DNA of 64,000 nt from Ureibacillus acetophenoni (lineage in GTDB: Bacteria > Bacillota > Bacilli > Bacillales_A > Planococcaceae), in NCBI RefSeq assembly GCF_900220965.1, contig NZ_OBQC01000003.1:62001-126000 (forward strand), given 5' to 3'. The translations under genes and the position numbers were made by a program. Below the pieces are notes generated by a model. It worked only from the letters and a program-made list of their open reading frames with translations, ran no database searches and had not been told where the DNA came from. Positions 35,437 to 47,867 of this stretch are shown one piece after another; position 1 is the first letter of the stretch; every line of letters begins with the position of its first letter.

Positions 35437-35683
35437 AGTTGTCCATCTCCTCTAAAAAAAGTAAGTACTTCATTTTGTAACTAACATGTCAAATTATGAA
35501 GTGTCTGTACTATACATTTTTTATCAAAAACAGAAAAGTATACATGATATTTAACGATTTTAGAAAAATATTTAAAAAAGAAAATTAAATGTATTTTTTC
35601 AAAATATTTAGCAAATTCAGAAAAGTATTATCATATAATTTTAAACACAAGTTCGACAAAACTAAATAAGGAGTGGGTGCTTA

Positions 35684-35791
35684 ATGGATTGGCAACGAGA
35701 AAAAAGGTTAAATCGTCAAGCTTTAATTTTTGTAGTACTTCACTCGGTCGTTCTTTTTAACTTATCATTTGATTTTATTGTTTTAATGTAA
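35684..35791 (+). CDS. Small membrane peptide, 35 aa
   Basis: A short gene. TAAGGAGTGGG precedes the ATG at 35684. The 35-residue product has a charged head (MDWQREKRLNRQ) and one hydrophobic helix (ALIFVVLHSVVLFNLSFDF). It is followed by its own terminator, which supports it as an expressed unit. No family recognised. Confidence 0.55.
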   Translation: MDWQREKRLNRQALIFVVLHSVVLFNLSFDFIVLM

Positions 35792-35805
35792 TACCTCTTC
35801 TTCCT

Positions 35806-35842
35806 GAGCCTAAGTAAAATCTTAGGCTCTTTACTTTTTTTC
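35806..35842 (+). terminator. Terminator of the 35-aa peptide gene
   Basis: GAGCCTAAG pairs perfectly with CTTAGGCTC (6-nt loop), then TTTACTTTTTTTC. Confidence 0.88.
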
Positions 35843-35972
35843 TCATAAAAACTCCACATTTTTATCCAATAAAATTTAATCAAAATATTTTAATAATTTC
35901 ATAAAAAAGCAAAAATCATTATTTACGACGTTGTAAACGATTTCAACGAGAATATAATTTCTTAATTATAAA

Positions 35973-36020
35973 AATTGTTAGAAAAATTCGGTTGACTAAA
36001 GTGTTTTCTTGTACTATGAT
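35973..36020 (+). promoter_or_regulatory. ilvD promoter with adjoining CodY-like box
   Basis: TTGACT (35992-35997), a 17-bp spacer and TATGAT (36015-36020) make a good SigA promoter. AATTGTTAGAAAAAT (35973-35987), ending 4 bp before the -35 box, matches the CodY consensus AATTTTCWGAAAATT at 12 of 15 positions. The remaining upstream DNA (35843-35972) is AT-rich with no gene. The transcript leader to the ATG is about 135 nt. Confidence 0.6.
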
Positions 36021-36163
36021 GACAACAATTTAAAAATTATTATTCTTTCAAACCACAGCAACAAAGTTTCATAGAACTAAATTGCGAATGTGTGATTCTA
36101 AGATTAATAATCTAAATGTAATATACAAATATTAATAATTAGAAAATGTGGGGCGTATCAATT

Positions 36164-37834
36164 ATGAGAAGTGATATGATTAAATTAGGAGTTGATCGTG
36201 CTCCTCACCGTAGTCTTTTATACGCTACTGGAAAAGTTAAAGCTAAAGACTTAGGAAAACCATTTATCGGTGTATGTAACTCTTATATCGATATCATTCC
36301 TGGTCACGTTCATTTACAAGAATTTGCTAAGGAAGTAAAAGAAGCAATTATCGAAGCTGGTGGAATTCCATTTGAATTCAATACAATTGGTGTAGATGAT
36401 GGAATTGCAATGGGTCATATTGGTATGCGATATTCATTACCAAGTAGAGAGCTAATTGCTGATTCAGCTGAAACAGTGATTAATGCTCACTGGTTTGATG
36501 GCGTATTTTATATTCCTAATTGCGATAAAATTACACCAGGTATGTTAATGGCGGCTGTCCGCACAAATGTACCATCAATTTTCGTTTCTGGCGGTCCGAT
36601 GGAGGCAGGTACTTCATCAACTGGTAAACAACTTTCATTAACATCCGTTTTTGAAGGTGTTGGTGCTCACAAAGCTGGTACAATGTCAGCAGAAGAGTTA
36701 CTAGATATCGAGAATAACGCTTGTCCGACTTGTGGTTCATGTTCAGGTATGTTCACAGCAAACTCTATGAACTGTTTAATGGAAATGCTAGGTGTAGCTC
36801 TTCCTGGTAACGGTACGATTGTTGCAACAAGTGAAAGACGTAAAGAACTAATTCGTGAAGCGGCAAAACAACTAATTCGTATGGTGAAAGAGGATGTTAA
36901 ACCTCGCGACATTATTACAAAAGAAGCGATTGACGATGCATTTGCTTTAGACATGGCTATGGGTGGTTCAACGAATACTGTTTTACATACTTTAGCTATT
37001 GCAAACGAAGCGGAAATCGATTATAGCATTGAAGACATTAACAAAGTTGCTGAGCGTGTACCATACTTAGCAAAAATTATGCCAGCGTCAGACATCTCAA
37101 TGGATGATATAAATAAAGCTGGTGGTGTCGAAGCTATTATTAATGAATTAACAAAAATTCCTGGAGCAATTCATCCTGATCGTATTACTGTTACTGGTAA
37201 AACAATGGGTGAATTAGTTAAAGGATTTGAAATTACAAACGATAAAGTGATAAGAACTAAAGATAATCCATATAGTCCTGTAGGCGGTTTATCTGTCTTA
37301 TTTGGAAATATCGCACCTGAAGGTTCTGTTATTAAAGTAGGGGCGGTTGATCCATCCATTAAAACTTTCACAGGTGAAGCAATTGTTTTTGATTCACAAG
37401 AGGAAGCACAAGCGGCAATTGATGACGGAAGTGTACGTGAAGGTCACGTAGTAGTAATCCGCTATGAAGGTCCTAAAGGTGGACCGGGAATGCCGGAAAT
37501 GCTTGCACCAACTTCAGCAATTATGGGTCGCGGTCTAGGAACAAAAGTTGCCTTAATTACTGATGGTAGATTTAGTGGAGCTTCTCGTGGTATTTCCATT
37601 GGCCATATTTCTCCAGAAGCTGCAGAAGGTGGACCTATTGCTTTAGTTGAAAATGGAGATATAATTGAAATAGATTTACCAAATCGAACTATTAACCTAC
37701 AAGTTTCACAAGAAGTATTAGATGAGCGTCGCAAAAATCTTAAACCATTTGAACCTAAAATCAAAAAAGGTTGGTTAGCTCGTTACTCTAAGCTTGTGAC
37801 AAATGCCTCAAAAGGCGGTATCATGAGTATATAA
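36164..37834 (+). CDS. ilvD: Dihydroxy-acid dehydratase
   Basis: Dehydrates dihydroxy-acids to the 2-keto acids of valine/leucine and isoleucine (EC 4.2.1.9). The 556-residue protein has the expected length and the cluster-binding and active-site motifs [48 protein letters not shown] and [20 protein letters not shown]. The ATG at 36164 follows a weak GGGGCG; an in-frame ATG six codons earlier lacks a site. It has its own promoter and is separated from ilvB by a T-box leader, so it can be regulated differently from the rest of the pathway. Confidence 0.97.
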   Translation: MRSDMIKLGVDRAPHRSLLYATGKVKAKDLGKPFIGVCNSYIDIIPGHVHLQEFAKEVKEAIIEAGGIPFEFNTIGVDDGIAMGHIGMRYSLPSRELIADSAETVINAHWFDGVFYIPNCDKITPGMLMAAVRTNVPSIFVSGGPMEAGTSSTGKQLSLTSVFEGVGAHKAGTMSAEELLDIENNACPTCGSCSGMFTANSMNCLMEMLGVALPGNGTIVATSERRKELIREAAKQLIRMVKEDVKPRDIITKEAIDDAFALDMAMGGSTNTVLHTLAIANEAEIDYSIEDINKVAERVPYLAKIMPASDISMDDINKAGGVEAIINELTKIPGAIHPDRITVTGKTMGELVKGFEITNDKVIRTKDNPYSPVGGLSVLFGNIAPEGSVIKVGAVDPSIKTFTGEAIVFDSQEEAQAAIDDGSVREGHVVVIRYEGPKGGPGMPEMLAPTSAIMGRGLGTKVALITDGRFSGASRGISIGHISPEAAEGGPIALVENGDIIEIDLPNRTINLQVSQEVLDERRKNLKPFEPKIKKGWLARYSKLVTNASKGGIMSI

Positions 37835-37854
37835 ATTTTTAGTTTGAATAATAT

Positions 37855-38200
37855 AATCGATGATGAGGTTAAAGATTATAGAGCCTTGTATCTACCAGAG
37901 AGTCGGGATTGCTGGAACCCGGCGGTACAACTATAATCGACTTCCCCTCGGAGTGAGCTATTAAACGCTTTACGCAATTAGATAGCTCCGGGCATATTCG
38001 AAGTGCTCGTTATTAATGAATAGTGTATTCATCAATGATACACTGAATTTTCATACTATTTTGAAACATTCAGTGTAGGTGAATATTTACACACTATTCC
38101 CGAGGTAGCTTTTAGCTATAAACAAGGGTGGTACCATGAAAGTCTTTTTCATCCCTTCGCGAAAGGTCTTCTTTTGCGTGGGAGAAAAAGGCTTTTTTTT
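37855..38200 (+). promoter_or_regulatory. T-box leader controlling ilvB and downstream genes
   Basis: The T-box core AGGGTGGTACCATGA lies at 38125-38139. The terminator pairs AGTCTTTTTCATCCC (38141-38155) with GGGAGAAAAAGGCT, with an inner CGCGAAAG/CTTTTGCG stem and a run of eight Ts to 38200. Stem I is visible as GATTATA pairing with TATAATC and GAGG with CCTC. The specifier loop on the 3' side (37939-37946) is unusual: CTT (37941-37943), CTC (37947-37949) and the adjacent ATC (37936-37938) are all candidates, so leucine is likely but isoleucine cannot be excluded. A TATAAT at 37852-37857 could be its -10 box. Confidence 0.9.
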
Positions 38201-38229
38201 ATTAACAATGAATAGGAGGATTCAGAAAG

Positions 38230-39987
38230 ATGACTACGAACACTTCAACAAGTGTAAAAATAGATGATCAAATGACTCAAACAGAAGAGACATTTAAACC
38301 GAAAAACGGAGCTGATTTGTTAGTTCATGCGTTAAAGGAACAAGATGTTGATATTGTTTTTGGATACCCAGGAGGAGCAGTTTTAAATGTGTATGATGCA
38401 CTTTATAAAAATCCAATTAGACATATTTTAACACGTCATGAACAAGGTGCGATTCATGCTGCAGAAGGGTATGCTCGTGTATTAAATAAACCAGGTGTTG
38501 TTATTGCAACTTCAGGTCCAGGAGCTACGAATCTAGTAACTGGTATTACTGATGCAATGATCGACTCAATACCGTTAGTTATCTTTACAGGTCAAGTAGC
38601 TACAAGTGTTATCGGCTCAGACGCATTCCAAGAAGCAGATATTATCGGTATTACAACTCCTATTACAAAACATAACTATCAAGTTCAAGATGTTCGCGAT
38701 ATTCCTCGAATTATTAAAGAGGCTTTCCATATCGCAAACACAGGTAGAAAAGGTCCGGTATTAATCGACTTCCCTAAAAATATTTCAGCAGATTTATTTG
38801 ATGTATCTGATTTATTAGGTAATGATGAACCAATTTACTTACCAGGTTACCAACCAAATACACGACCTAATTACTTACAAATTCAAAAGGCAGCTCAAGC
38901 GATTTCTGAAGCGAAAAAACCTCTAGTTCTTGCAGGTGCTGGAGTATTATTTGCAGATGCACGTGCTGAATTAACTGAATTTGTCGAAAAGTATCAATTA
39001 CCAGTTATTAACACGCTACTTGGCTTAGGAAGTATTCATGGCGATCACGAGTTAAACTTCGGAATGGCTGGAATGCACGGAGCAGCAGTTGCCAATGATG
39101 CAATTCAAAAATGTGATTTACTAATTAATATCGGAGCTCGTTTTGACGATCGTTTAACAGGAGATACAAAACGATTTGCACCAAATGCAACAATTATTCA
39201 CATTGATATTGACCCAGCTGAAATTGGTAAAAACATCCCTACAGATATTCCGATTGTTGCTGACGCTAAAGAAGCGATTAAAGCGTTAATCAATAAAGAC
39301 TTCCAAGCACCTGATAATGCAGATTGGTTAGATTTCTTAAGACAAAAACAAAACGATTATCCATACTGGTACGTTGAAGATGAAAGTGAGATTTTACCTC
39401 AACAAATTATCGAAATGGTCCACGCAATTACTGGTGGAGATGCAATCGTAACTACGGATGTTGGTCAACATCAAATGTGGGCTGCACAATATTATAAATT
39501 AAATAACGATCATAGTTGGGTAACTTCAGGTGGTTTAGGAACTATGGGGTTCGGTTTCCCAGCAGCGATCGGTGCACAATTTGCAAAACCTAATAAAAAA
39601 GTTATTGCAATCGTTGGTGATGCAGGTTTCCAAATGACTAACCAAGAACTGGCATTATTAAATGAATATAATTTACCAGTTAAAGTTGTCATCATTAACA
39701 ACGCTGCACTAGGAATGGTTCGTCAATGGCAGGAACTATTCTATGATGGCCGATATTCTCAATCCTTAATGCCAGTACAACCTGACTTTGTAAAACTAGC
39801 AGATGCTTTTGGAGTAAAAGGATATCGCATCAATACAATCGACGAAGCAGCTTCAATTTTAGAGGAAGCAATAAATTCAAACGAACCAGCTGTGATCGAT
39901 GCAAGAGTAAAACAACATGAAAATGTATACCCAATGGTTCCTGCCGGAAAATCACTAGATGACATTGTAGGGGTGAAAAGAATATGA
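38230..39987 (+). CDS. ilvB: Acetolactate synthase, large catalytic subunit
   Basis: Condenses two pyruvates, or pyruvate and 2-oxobutyrate, using thiamine diphosphate (EC 2.2.1.6). The 585-residue chain has [15 protein letters not shown], the catalytic Glu in [25 protein letters not shown], and the ThDP/Mg site [18 protein letters not shown] followed by [22 protein letters not shown] precedes the ATG. It is the first gene after the T-box and overlaps ilvN by ATGA. Confidence 0.97.
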   Translation: MTTNTSTSVKIDDQMTQTEETFKPKNGADLLVHALKEQDVDIVFGYPGGAVLNVYDALYKNPIRHILTRHEQGAIHAAEGYARVLNKPGVVIATSGPGATNLVTGITDAMIDSIPLVIFTGQVATSVIGSDAFQEADIIGITTPITKHNYQVQDVRDIPRIIKEAFHIANTGRKGPVLIDFPKNISADLFDVSDLLGNDEPIYLPGYQPNTRPNYLQIQKAAQAISEAKKPLVLAGAGVLFADARAELTEFVEKYQLPVINTLLGLGSIHGDHELNFGMAGMHGAAVANDAIQKCDLLINIGARFDDRLTGDTKRFAPNATIIHIDIDPAEIGKNIPTDIPIVADAKEAIKALINKDFQAPDNADWLDFLRQKQNDYPYWYVEDESEILPQQIIEMVHAITGGDAIVTTDVGQHQMWAAQYYKLNNDHSWVTSGGLGTMGFGFPAAIGAQFAKPNKKVIAIVGDAGFQMTNQELALLNEYNLPVKVVIINNAALGMVRQWQELFYDGRYSQSLMPVQPDFVKLADAFGVKGYRINTIDEAASILEEAINSNEPAVIDARVKQHENVYPMVPAGKSLDDIVGVKRI

Positions 39988-40499
39988 GGAGAGTTATTAC
40001 AGTAACGGTTTTAAACCAAAGTGGTGTTTTAAATCGTGTCACTGGGTTATTAATGAAACGTCAATTCAACATTGAATCCATTACAGTTGGAGTGACGGAA
40101 CAACCAAACATTTCAAAAATGACATTTGTTGTAAATATTATCGACGAAGTCAAACTTGAACAAATGATCAAACAATTGTCTAAACAAATAGATGTACTTA
40201 AAGTCAATGATATTACGGATAAATCAATTGTTACTCGTGAATTAGCATTAATAAAGGTTGTTTCACCAGCTAATTTACGATTAGAAATGAATGCAATTGT
40301 TGAACCGTTTAGACCTCAAGTTATTGACACTTCTAAAAATGTCGTAACGTATCAAGTCGTAGGTAATCCTGAAAAAATCGATGCATTTATCGAAATTATC
40401 CGACCTTATGGCATTAAAGAATTAACTCGTACGGGCGTAACTGCTACAGTACGTGAAACACAACCTATTGAAACACCGCAACTCGCTATACTGAAGTAA
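39984..40499 (+). CDS. ilvN: Acetolactate synthase, small regulatory subunit
   Basis: The 171-residue regulatory subunit. The N-terminal ACT domain (about 1-75) reads [20 protein letters not shown] and FNIESITVG, the valine feedback site in relatives; the C-terminal domain includes [15 protein letters not shown]. The start ATG overlaps the ilvB stop (ATGA), ensuring coupled translation. B. subtilis calls this gene ilvH. Confidence 0.95.
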   Translation: MRRVITVTVLNQSGVLNRVTGLLMKRQFNIESITVGVTEQPNISKMTFVVNIIDEVKLEQMIKQLSKQIDVLKVNDITDKSIVTRELALIKVVSPANLRLEMNAIVEPFRPQVIDTSKNVVTYQVVGNPEKIDAFIEIIRPYGIKELTRTGVTATVRETQPIETPQLAILK

Positions 40500-40535
40500 G
40501 AATTTAACTTCTTACAAGGGTAGTTAGTATATAAA

Positions 40536-41623
<1,088 letters not shown>

Positions 41624-41624
<1 letters not shown>

Positions 41625-43168
41625 TGCGTAAAATAGATATTTTTGATACGACTCTGCGTGATGGTGAACAGTCAGCTGGTATTAACTTAAATACTGCAGA
41701 AAAAATTGAAATTGCAAAACAATTAGAACGTCTTGGTGTAACTGTAATTGAAGCAGGTTTTCCTGCTTCAAGCCCAGGCGATTTGGATGCAGTACAACGA
41801 ATCGCGGGAACGGTTAAAAATTCTATTGTTACAGGTTTAGCTCGTTGTGTACAAAGCGACATTGATGCTGCTTGGGAAGCATTAAAAGGTGCAGAACAAC
41901 CACATGTACATGTATTTTTAGCTACGAGCCCCATTCACATGGAGTACAAATTAAAGAAAACTCCTGACCAAGTAGTAGAGCAAGCAATTGAAGCAGTTAA
42001 ATATGCAAAAAAATTCTTCCCACTTGTTGAATGGTCTGCAGAAGACGGTTTCCGATCTGATCGCGACTTTTTAGTACGAATCATTGAACAAGTAATTGAG
42101 GCTGGAGCAACAACAATCAATGTTCCAGATACGGTAGGATATGCATCACCTCAAGAATATGGTGAACTTTTCCGATTCCTACGCGAAAATGTACGTGGGG
42201 CAGATAATGTTAAATTCTCTGCACACTGTCACGATGACTTAGGTATGGCTGTAGCAAACTCAATTGCTGCAATGGAAAACGGTGCTGATCAAATCGAATG
42301 TACAATCAACGGAATTGGTGAACGTGCTGGTAATGCGGCTCTAGAAGAAATTGCGGTTGCTCTTCACATTCGAAATGATTTCTATCCAGTTGAAACTGGA
42401 ATTAACTTAAAAGAAATTAAACGTACTTCACAATTAGTAAGTCGTTTAACTGGCTCATTAATACAGCCGAACAAAGCGGTTGTTGGTAAAAATGCATTTG
42501 CACACGAATCTGGAATCCATCAAGATGGTGTTCTAAAACATAAAGAAACGTATGAAATCATTTCACCTGCATTAATTGGTGAAGGAGAAGTTCCATTAGT
42601 TTTAGGTAAACATTCAGGCCGTGCTGCATTTAGAGATCGCGCTGTTAAAATGGGTTACGATTTATCAGACGAAAAATTAAACAAAGCATTCCAAGAGTTT
42701 AAAAAATTAGCTGACCGTAAAAAAGAAATTACGGAAGATGATTTAATTACATTGTTAACTGAACAACAAGTTTCTATTGAAGATATTGCTCTATTTGAAT
42801 TAAAGAGTGTTCAAGTTTCTTACGGAACAGATAACATTCCAACAGCAACGGCATCTGTAGCTACTCCAGATGGTGAGTTAAGAACAATTGCTGCTACTGG
42901 AGCTGGATCTGTAGAAGCAATTTTCAACACTTTAGAACAGTTAGTTAACTCAAAAGTAAATATACTTGATTTCCAAGTGAAGTCAGTGAGTAAAGGCCGA
43001 GATGCATTGGCCGATGCAGTAGTAAATGTTCGTATTAATGGTGCAGTAACAACTGGTCGAGATTCTTCACAAGATGTTCTCGATGCAACTGCGAACGCAT
43101 TTATTGATGCGATTAATCGAAATATTATTCATGAAAATATTCGACAAAAACAAACAGCGCAAGTGTAA
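41624..43168 (+). CDS. leuA: 2-isopropylmalate synthase
   Basis: First committed step of leucine synthesis: acetyl-CoA plus 2-oxoisovalerate (EC 2.3.3.13). The 514-residue protein has [28 protein letters not shown], the metal site [29 protein letters not shown], and a C-terminal LeuA dimer domain (about 395-500) that binds leucine for feedback. It starts in the stop codon of ilvC, so it is coupled to it. Confidence 0.97.
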
Positions 43169-43208
43169 GTTAATAATTAAACCTTTTTAGCATTTCAGCA
43201 TTTCATTT

Positions 43209-43242
43209 AACGCCATCAAGAGATCTCTTTGATGGCGTTTCT
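43209..43242 (+). terminator. Hairpin after leuA with weak T-tract
   Basis: AACGCCATCAA pairs with TTGATGGCGTT, and the loop region is itself nearly self-complementary, so the whole 31 nt is almost a perfect palindrome. Only TTTCT follows, so termination is probably partial and leuB may be reached by read-through. Confidence 0.6.
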
Positions 43243-43360
43243 AAAAAATTGTTTTCAATTGAACTCTTAAATTATCGTATAAAAAATAGGTTAAACTATT
43301 TTATTAAAATAAAAGTTTGCGATTTCGCTCTTCAATTAATTGAAAGAAAGGTGTTTTACA

Positions 43361-44458
43361 ATGGAAAAGAAAATTACTGTTTTACCTGGCGATGGAATTG
43401 GTCCTGAAGTTGTTGCTTCAGCTGTTAAAGTTTTACAAGCAATCGGAAAACGTTACAATCATGAGTTTCAATTAAGTTATGCAGCAATTGGTGGATCTGC
43501 TATTGATGAGTACAATAATCCACTTCCAGATGAAACGATTGCTATTTGCGAGGCAAGCGATGCAATTTTATTAGGTGCAGTAGGTGGTCCTAAATGGGAT
43601 AACAATCCACCTGAGTTACGCCCTGAAAAAGGATTGCTTAAAATTCGCAAAAGATTTGATTTATTCGCAAACCTCCGCCCAGTAAAAGCAATTCCTAGTT
43701 TACTAGGTGCTTCTCCATTGAAAAGCGAAGTAGCAGAAAACGTAGACTTAATGATTGTTCGTGAACTAACAGGTGGTATTTACTTTGGAGAAAAACATCG
43801 CGACTACGGTCAAGCAAGCGATTTAAATATATATACACGTGAAGAAATTGAACGAATTGTAGAAAATGCTTTTGAACTAGCACGTTTACGTAGAGGTAAA
43901 CTTTGTTCAGTAGATAAAGCTAATGTACTAGAAACGTCTAGACTTTGGCGTGAAGTAGTGGAAGAAAAGAAAGAACTATATCCTGATGTTGAAGTAGAGC
44001 ACAATTTAGTTGACTCAGTAGCTATGAAACTTATTACAAACCCAGGTCACTATGATGTAGTTGTAACGGATAATATGTTCGGCGACATTTTAAGTGATGA
44101 AGCTTCTGTCATTACAGGTTCACTTGGTGTACTACCATCTGCATCTATTCGAAGTGATAACTTCGGTTTATATGAACCAGTTCACGGTTCAGCTCCAGAC
44201 ATAGCAGGTCAAGGAAAAGCAAACCCTGCTGCAACAATTCTTTCGGTAGCGATGATGTTACGTTACTCATTTGGTTTACAAGAAGAAGCTGCAGAAGTAG
44301 AAAGATCAGTTAGTGCGGTATTTGATGATGGTTACTATACTGCAGATTTAGCAAAAGGGAACAGTCGTACATTAACAACAGATGAATGGACAGATCGAGT
44401 GATTGCAGAAATTGATACAAATTTTGTAGCAGATAGTATTGTAGAATCTTATATTTAA
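43361..44458 (+). CDS. leuB: 3-isopropylmalate dehydrogenase
   Basis: Oxidises and decarboxylates 3-isopropylmalate (EC 1.1.1.85). The 365-residue enzyme has LPGDGIGPEVVASAV, GAVGGPKWDN, RPEKGLLKIRK, VRELTGGIYFGEK, and TDNMFGDILSDEASVITGS. The ATG at 43361 has AAAGGTG 8-9 bp upstream; seven earlier codons are open but unsupported. The gap of 192 bp after leuA holds a hairpin and possibly a separate promoter. Confidence 0.97.
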   Translation: MEKKITVLPGDGIGPEVVASAVKVLQAIGKRYNHEFQLSYAAIGGSAIDEYNNPLPDETIAICEASDAILLGAVGGPKWDNNPPELRPEKGLLKIRKRFDLFANLRPVKAIPSLLGASPLKSEVAENVDLMIVRELTGGIYFGEKHRDYGQASDLNIYTREEIERIVENAFELARLRRGKLCSVDKANVLETSRLWREVVEEKKELYPDVEVEHNLVDSVAMKLITNPGHYDVVVTDNMFGDILSDEASVITGSLGVLPSASIRSDNFGLYEPVHGSAPDIAGQGKANPAATILSVAMMLRYSFGLQEEAAEVERSVSAVFDDGYYTADLAKGNSRTLTTDEWTDRVIAEIDTNFVADSIVESYI

Positions 44459-44475
44459 AGGGTTGGTGAAGAGTG

Positions 44476-45891
44476 ATGGCAAAAAATATTATCGAAAAAA
44501 TTTGGGACACACACATTGTACATCAAGAAGAAGGTAAACCGGATTTACTATATATCGATCTTCATTTAATTCATGAAGTAACATCTCCACAGGCTTTTGA
44601 AGGGTTACGTTTAGCTGGGCGTAAAGTACGTCGTCCAGATTTATGTTTTGCGACAATGGATCACAACGTTCCGACGAAAAATTTACCTACGATTAATGAT
44701 CCAATAGCTAAAAAACAAATTATGACTTTAGCTGAAAATGCGAAAGAATTTGGAATCGAACTAGCGGATATCGGTCACCCAGATCAAGGGATTGTACACG
44801 TAATTGGACCTGAATTAGGTTTAACACAGCCTGGGAAAACAATCGTTTGTGGTGACTCACATACATCAACTCATGGTGCCTTTGGTGCTTTAGCATTCGG
44901 TATTGGTACTTCAGAAGTTGAGCATGTATTATCTACACAAACTTTATGGCAAAACAAACCGAAAACAATGGAAATTCGCGTAAATGGCCAACTTGGTGTT
45001 GGTGTAACTGCGAAAGATATTATTTTAGCGATTATTGCTAAATGGGGAATTGGTGTAGGTACTGGCCATATCGTTGAATATACAGGTGATGCGATTCGTT
45101 CATTAACAATGGAAGAACGTATGACAATTTGTAACATGTCGATTGAAGCGGGTGCAAAAGCCGGTTTAATCTCTCCAGATGAAAAAACTGTAGAATTTTT
45201 ACGCGATCGTCGTCATGCTCCGAAAGGTGAAAAATTCGAAGAAGCTGCTGCGTACTGGTTAAGCCTCGCATCAGATCCAGGTGCATCATATGATGTATTT
45301 CTTGAAATTGATGCTGAAGAAATCGAACCAATCGTAACTTGGGGTACAAATCCATCTATGGGTACAGGAATTTCTAAAACTGTTCCTACTTCTGATCAAT
45401 ATGAATCAGAGTCAGATAAGCAGGCATTGAAAAAAGCACTTGCTTATATGGGATTAGAGGAAGGCCAACCCATTGAATCGATTGAAATTCAGCATGTATT
45501 TATCGGTTCATGCACAAACTCACGTCTTTCAGATTTAAAAGCTGCAGCAAGTATTATTGAAGGCAAAAAGATTCATCCAGGAGTTAGAGGTATTGTAGTA
45601 CCAGGGTCTTGGTCTACGAAAAAAGCTGCGGAGGAAGAAGGACTTGATAAAATCTTCCTAGATGCTGGTTTTGAGTGGCGTGAATCAGGATGTTCAGCAT
45701 GTCTTGGTATGAACGAAGATACTATTCCTGCTGGCGAGCGTTGTGCTTCTACTTCAAACCGTAACTTCGAAGGCCGTCAAGGTGCTGGAGCACGCACACA
45801 CTTAGTAAGTCCAGCTATGGCTGCTGCTGCGGCAATCGAAGGTCACTTTGTTGATGTACGTAAATACGTACAACAAGCACAAGAAGTATAA
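44476..45891 (+). CDS. leuC: 3-isopropylmalate dehydratase, large subunit
   Basis: Large subunit of isopropylmalate isomerase (EC 4.2.1.33), 471 residues, aconitase fold with a 4Fe-4S cluster. Cluster cysteines are visible in [16 protein letters not shown] and [40 protein letters not shown] is the substrate region. GTG (44473) and ATG (44476) are adjacent in frame; the ATG is more likely. It lies 17 bp after leuB. Confidence 0.97.
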   Translation: MAKNIIEKIWDTHIVHQEEGKPDLLYIDLHLIHEVTSPQAFEGLRLAGRKVRRPDLCFATMDHNVPTKNLPTINDPIAKKQIMTLAENAKEFGIELADIGHPDQGIVHVIGPELGLTQPGKTIVCGDSHTSTHGAFGALAFGIGTSEVEHVLSTQTLWQNKPKTMEIRVNGQLGVGVTAKDIILAIIAKWGIGVGTGHIVEYTGDAIRSLTMEERMTICNMSIEAGAKAGLISPDEKTVEFLRDRRHAPKGEKFEEAAAYWLSLASDPGASYDVFLEIDAEEIEPIVTWGTNPSMGTGISKTVPTSDQYESESDKQALKKALAYMGLEEGQPIESIEIQHVFIGSCTNSRLSDLKAAASIIEGKKIHPGVRGIVVPGSWSTKKAAEEEGLDKIFLDAGFEWRESGCSACLGMNEDTIPAGERCASTSNRNFEGRQGAGARTHLVSPAMAAAAAIEGHFVDVRKYVQQAQEV

Positions 45892-45905
45892 GGAGGCATA
45901 ACAAC

Positions 45906-46496
45906 ATGGAACCTATTAATAAAATTACTAGTGTGATAACACCATTAGATCGTAAAAATGTAGATACAGACCAAATCATCTCAAAAGAATTTTTAAAACG
46001 TATTGAACGTACTGGTTTCGGACGTTTCCTATTTTATCACTGGCGTTTTGACGAACAAGGAAATGAAAACCCTGACTTCGTATTAAATAAACCAGAATAT
46101 AAAGGCTCTCATATCCTTGTTGCACAAGACAATTTCGGTTGTGGTTCTTCCCGTGAACACGCACCTTGGGCAATTTTAGATTACGGTTTCCGTGTAGTAA
46201 TCGCGCCAAGTTTTGCAGATATTTTCCACAATAACTGTTTCAAAAATGGAATTCTTCCTATTAAACTGACAGAAGAAGAGTGCGATGAAATCCTTTCAAA
46301 AGGTTTAAATGCACCATACTCAGTGGATGTGAACCTAGAAGAACAAACAGTAACAGGGGAAGATGGAAAAGTATTTAACTTCAATATTGACCCTTATTAC
46401 AAAGAAATGCTTCTAAATGGTTGGGACGAAATTGCGTTAACTTTTAAATATGAAGACAAAATTTCAGAGTACGAAGCTAAACGTATCGCATTTTAA
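45906..46496 (+). CDS. leuD: 3-isopropylmalate dehydratase, small subunit
   Basis: Small subunit of isopropylmalate isomerase, 196 residues, the swivelling domain: RKNVDTDQIISKEFLKRIER, and the conserved DNFGCGSSREHAPWAILDYG. AAGGAGGC precedes the ATG, 14 bp after leuC. It closes the leu operon and is followed by a strong terminator. Confidence 0.97.
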   Translation: MEPINKITSVITPLDRKNVDTDQIISKEFLKRIERTGFGRFLFYHWRFDEQGNENPDFVLNKPEYKGSHILVAQDNFGCGSSREHAPWAILDYGFRVVIAPSFADIFHNNCFKNGILPIKLTEEECDEILSKGLNAPYSVDVNLEEQTVTGEDGKVFNFNIDPYYKEMLLNGWDEIALTFKYEDKISEYEAKRIAF

Positions 46497-46503
46497 TAAT
46501 AAT

Positions 46504-46545
46504 AAAAGAGTTGTTCCAAAATTTTAGGAACAACTCTTTTTTTGT
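46504..46545. terminator. Bidirectional terminator after leuD
   Basis: AAAAGAGTTGTTCC pairs perfectly with GGAACAACTCTTTT, then TTTTG. It also serves the convergent MFS gene. Confidence 0.92.
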
Positions 46546-46546
46546 A

Positions 46547-47851
46547 TTATTTAACAGCTTCAAGGGTTTTAAGTTTTTCCATTCGTTTTGCCTTTAGTTC
46601 AGGATGAGCAATTTCCAACACAGAACGTCTTAAGAAGACTAATACAATGATGATTAATGTAATACTAGAAATAATTAGAATGTACTCAGCTGGAACTAAA
46701 TCATACAAAATACCGAAAATAAGTGACCCAAGAGGCATCATTCCCATCGCCATCATTTCAAGAATACCGAAAATGCGCCCACGATAATTTTCGTCTACTT
46801 CCTTTTGTAATAGCACCCCAATTGGTGTATTCGTTAATACACCTAAACTTCCAAATAAAAACATAACGATAAAGAAATAAACAAAGTTTACACCACTTGA
46901 AAAAGCGATGAGTAACGGGATCGAAATCGCACTGACTAATATAGACATCCCTAAAATCGACCGTTTAGAGAATAATAATGGGTACTTCACATTCGATCGA
47001 GCTGCAAAATAGATTGAGAATACTAGCATCCCTATCGCAGCACCTGCTTCAACAAAACCAATTAACGTATAATCCATTTTTAATTTCTCGACTAAAATAA
47101 AACTAATACCAACATTAACAGCTGTAAAGAACATATTTAACAACAACAATACCCATAACAAATTGGCAATCACTTGCTTTGTTTTTAAATATGCGAATCC
47201 TTCTTTAAAACTACCAATCATACTTTCTTCTTTTTGTTCCCTAGGTTGTTCCTGGTCTTTTGAATACAATTTAAAATTCATTGTTGACTCTAGGAAGAAT
47301 GCAGTTCCATAAGCAACAATATTAATCACTAAAAATAGTTCAATCGGTAATAGACCAAACAACATTCCACCAACGATTGGACCACCAATCCCGGCAATTG
47401 AAAGGGATAATTGGTTAAAAGACATCGCCTTTTGAAGACGCTCTTCATCGACTAGATTTGCAATCGATGCAGTAAATGCAATTCCTGTGAAAGTACTACA
47501 AATGGAATAGAAAACAGTTGTTACATAAATCGCTGGAATCGATAAACCAAAAATCAAACTATAAATAAGTAAACCGCTAATTGTAAGTACCGTTCCTGCT
47601 TGCCCAATTAGTACAATAGCTTTTCTTGGAAAACGATCAACGATAATTCCAGCAATTGGTGAAAGTATTGTACGGGGCACAATACTGAAAATTAAATTTG
47701 CCGCGAAACTTAAAGCTGAACCAGTAATCGATAAAATAAACAAACTCATACCAAAAGCATAGACATTTGCACCAAGAGAAGAAATCATTTTACTAACTAA
47801 AAATGTGTATAAATGATAAGTCGCTCTTTTTAGCTTTGCTGATTCGTTCAA
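46547..47851 (-). CDS. MFS efflux transporter
   Basis: A 12-helix major facilitator of about 434 residues, MFS_3/macrolide-efflux-like: SSLGANVYAFGMSLFILSIT at the start, the loop IAGIIVDRFPRKAIVLIGQ as motif A, and VDENYRGRIFGILEMMAMGM in the second half. It probably exports drugs or a siderophore. The frame opens with GTG inside GGGGTGA; the TTG three codons later (47851), 5 bp downstream, is the likelier start. Two 17-bp palindromes upstream suggest repression. Confidence 0.85.
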   Translation of the reverse strand: MNESAKLKRATYHLYTFLVSKMISSLGANVYAFGMSLFILSITGSALSFAANLIFSIVPRTILSPIAGIIVDRFPRKAIVLIGQAGTVLTISGLLIYSLIFGLSIPAIYVTTVFYSICSTFTGIAFTASIANLVDEERLQKAMSFNQLSLSIAGIGGPIVGGMLFGLLPIELFLVINIVAYGTAFFLESTMNFKLYSKDQEQPREQKEESMIGSFKEGFAYLKTKQVIANLLWVLLLLNMFFTAVNVGISFILVEKLKMDYTLIGFVEAGAAIGMLVFSIYFAARSNVKYPLLFSKRSILGMSILVSAISIPLLIAFSSGVNFVYFFIVMFLFGSLGVLTNTPIGVLLQKEVDENYRGRIFGILEMMAMGMMPLGSLIFGILYDLVPAEYILIISSITLIIIVLVFLRRSVLEIAHPELKAKRMEKLKTLEAVK

Positions 47852-47867
47852 CTCATTCACCCCGAAT

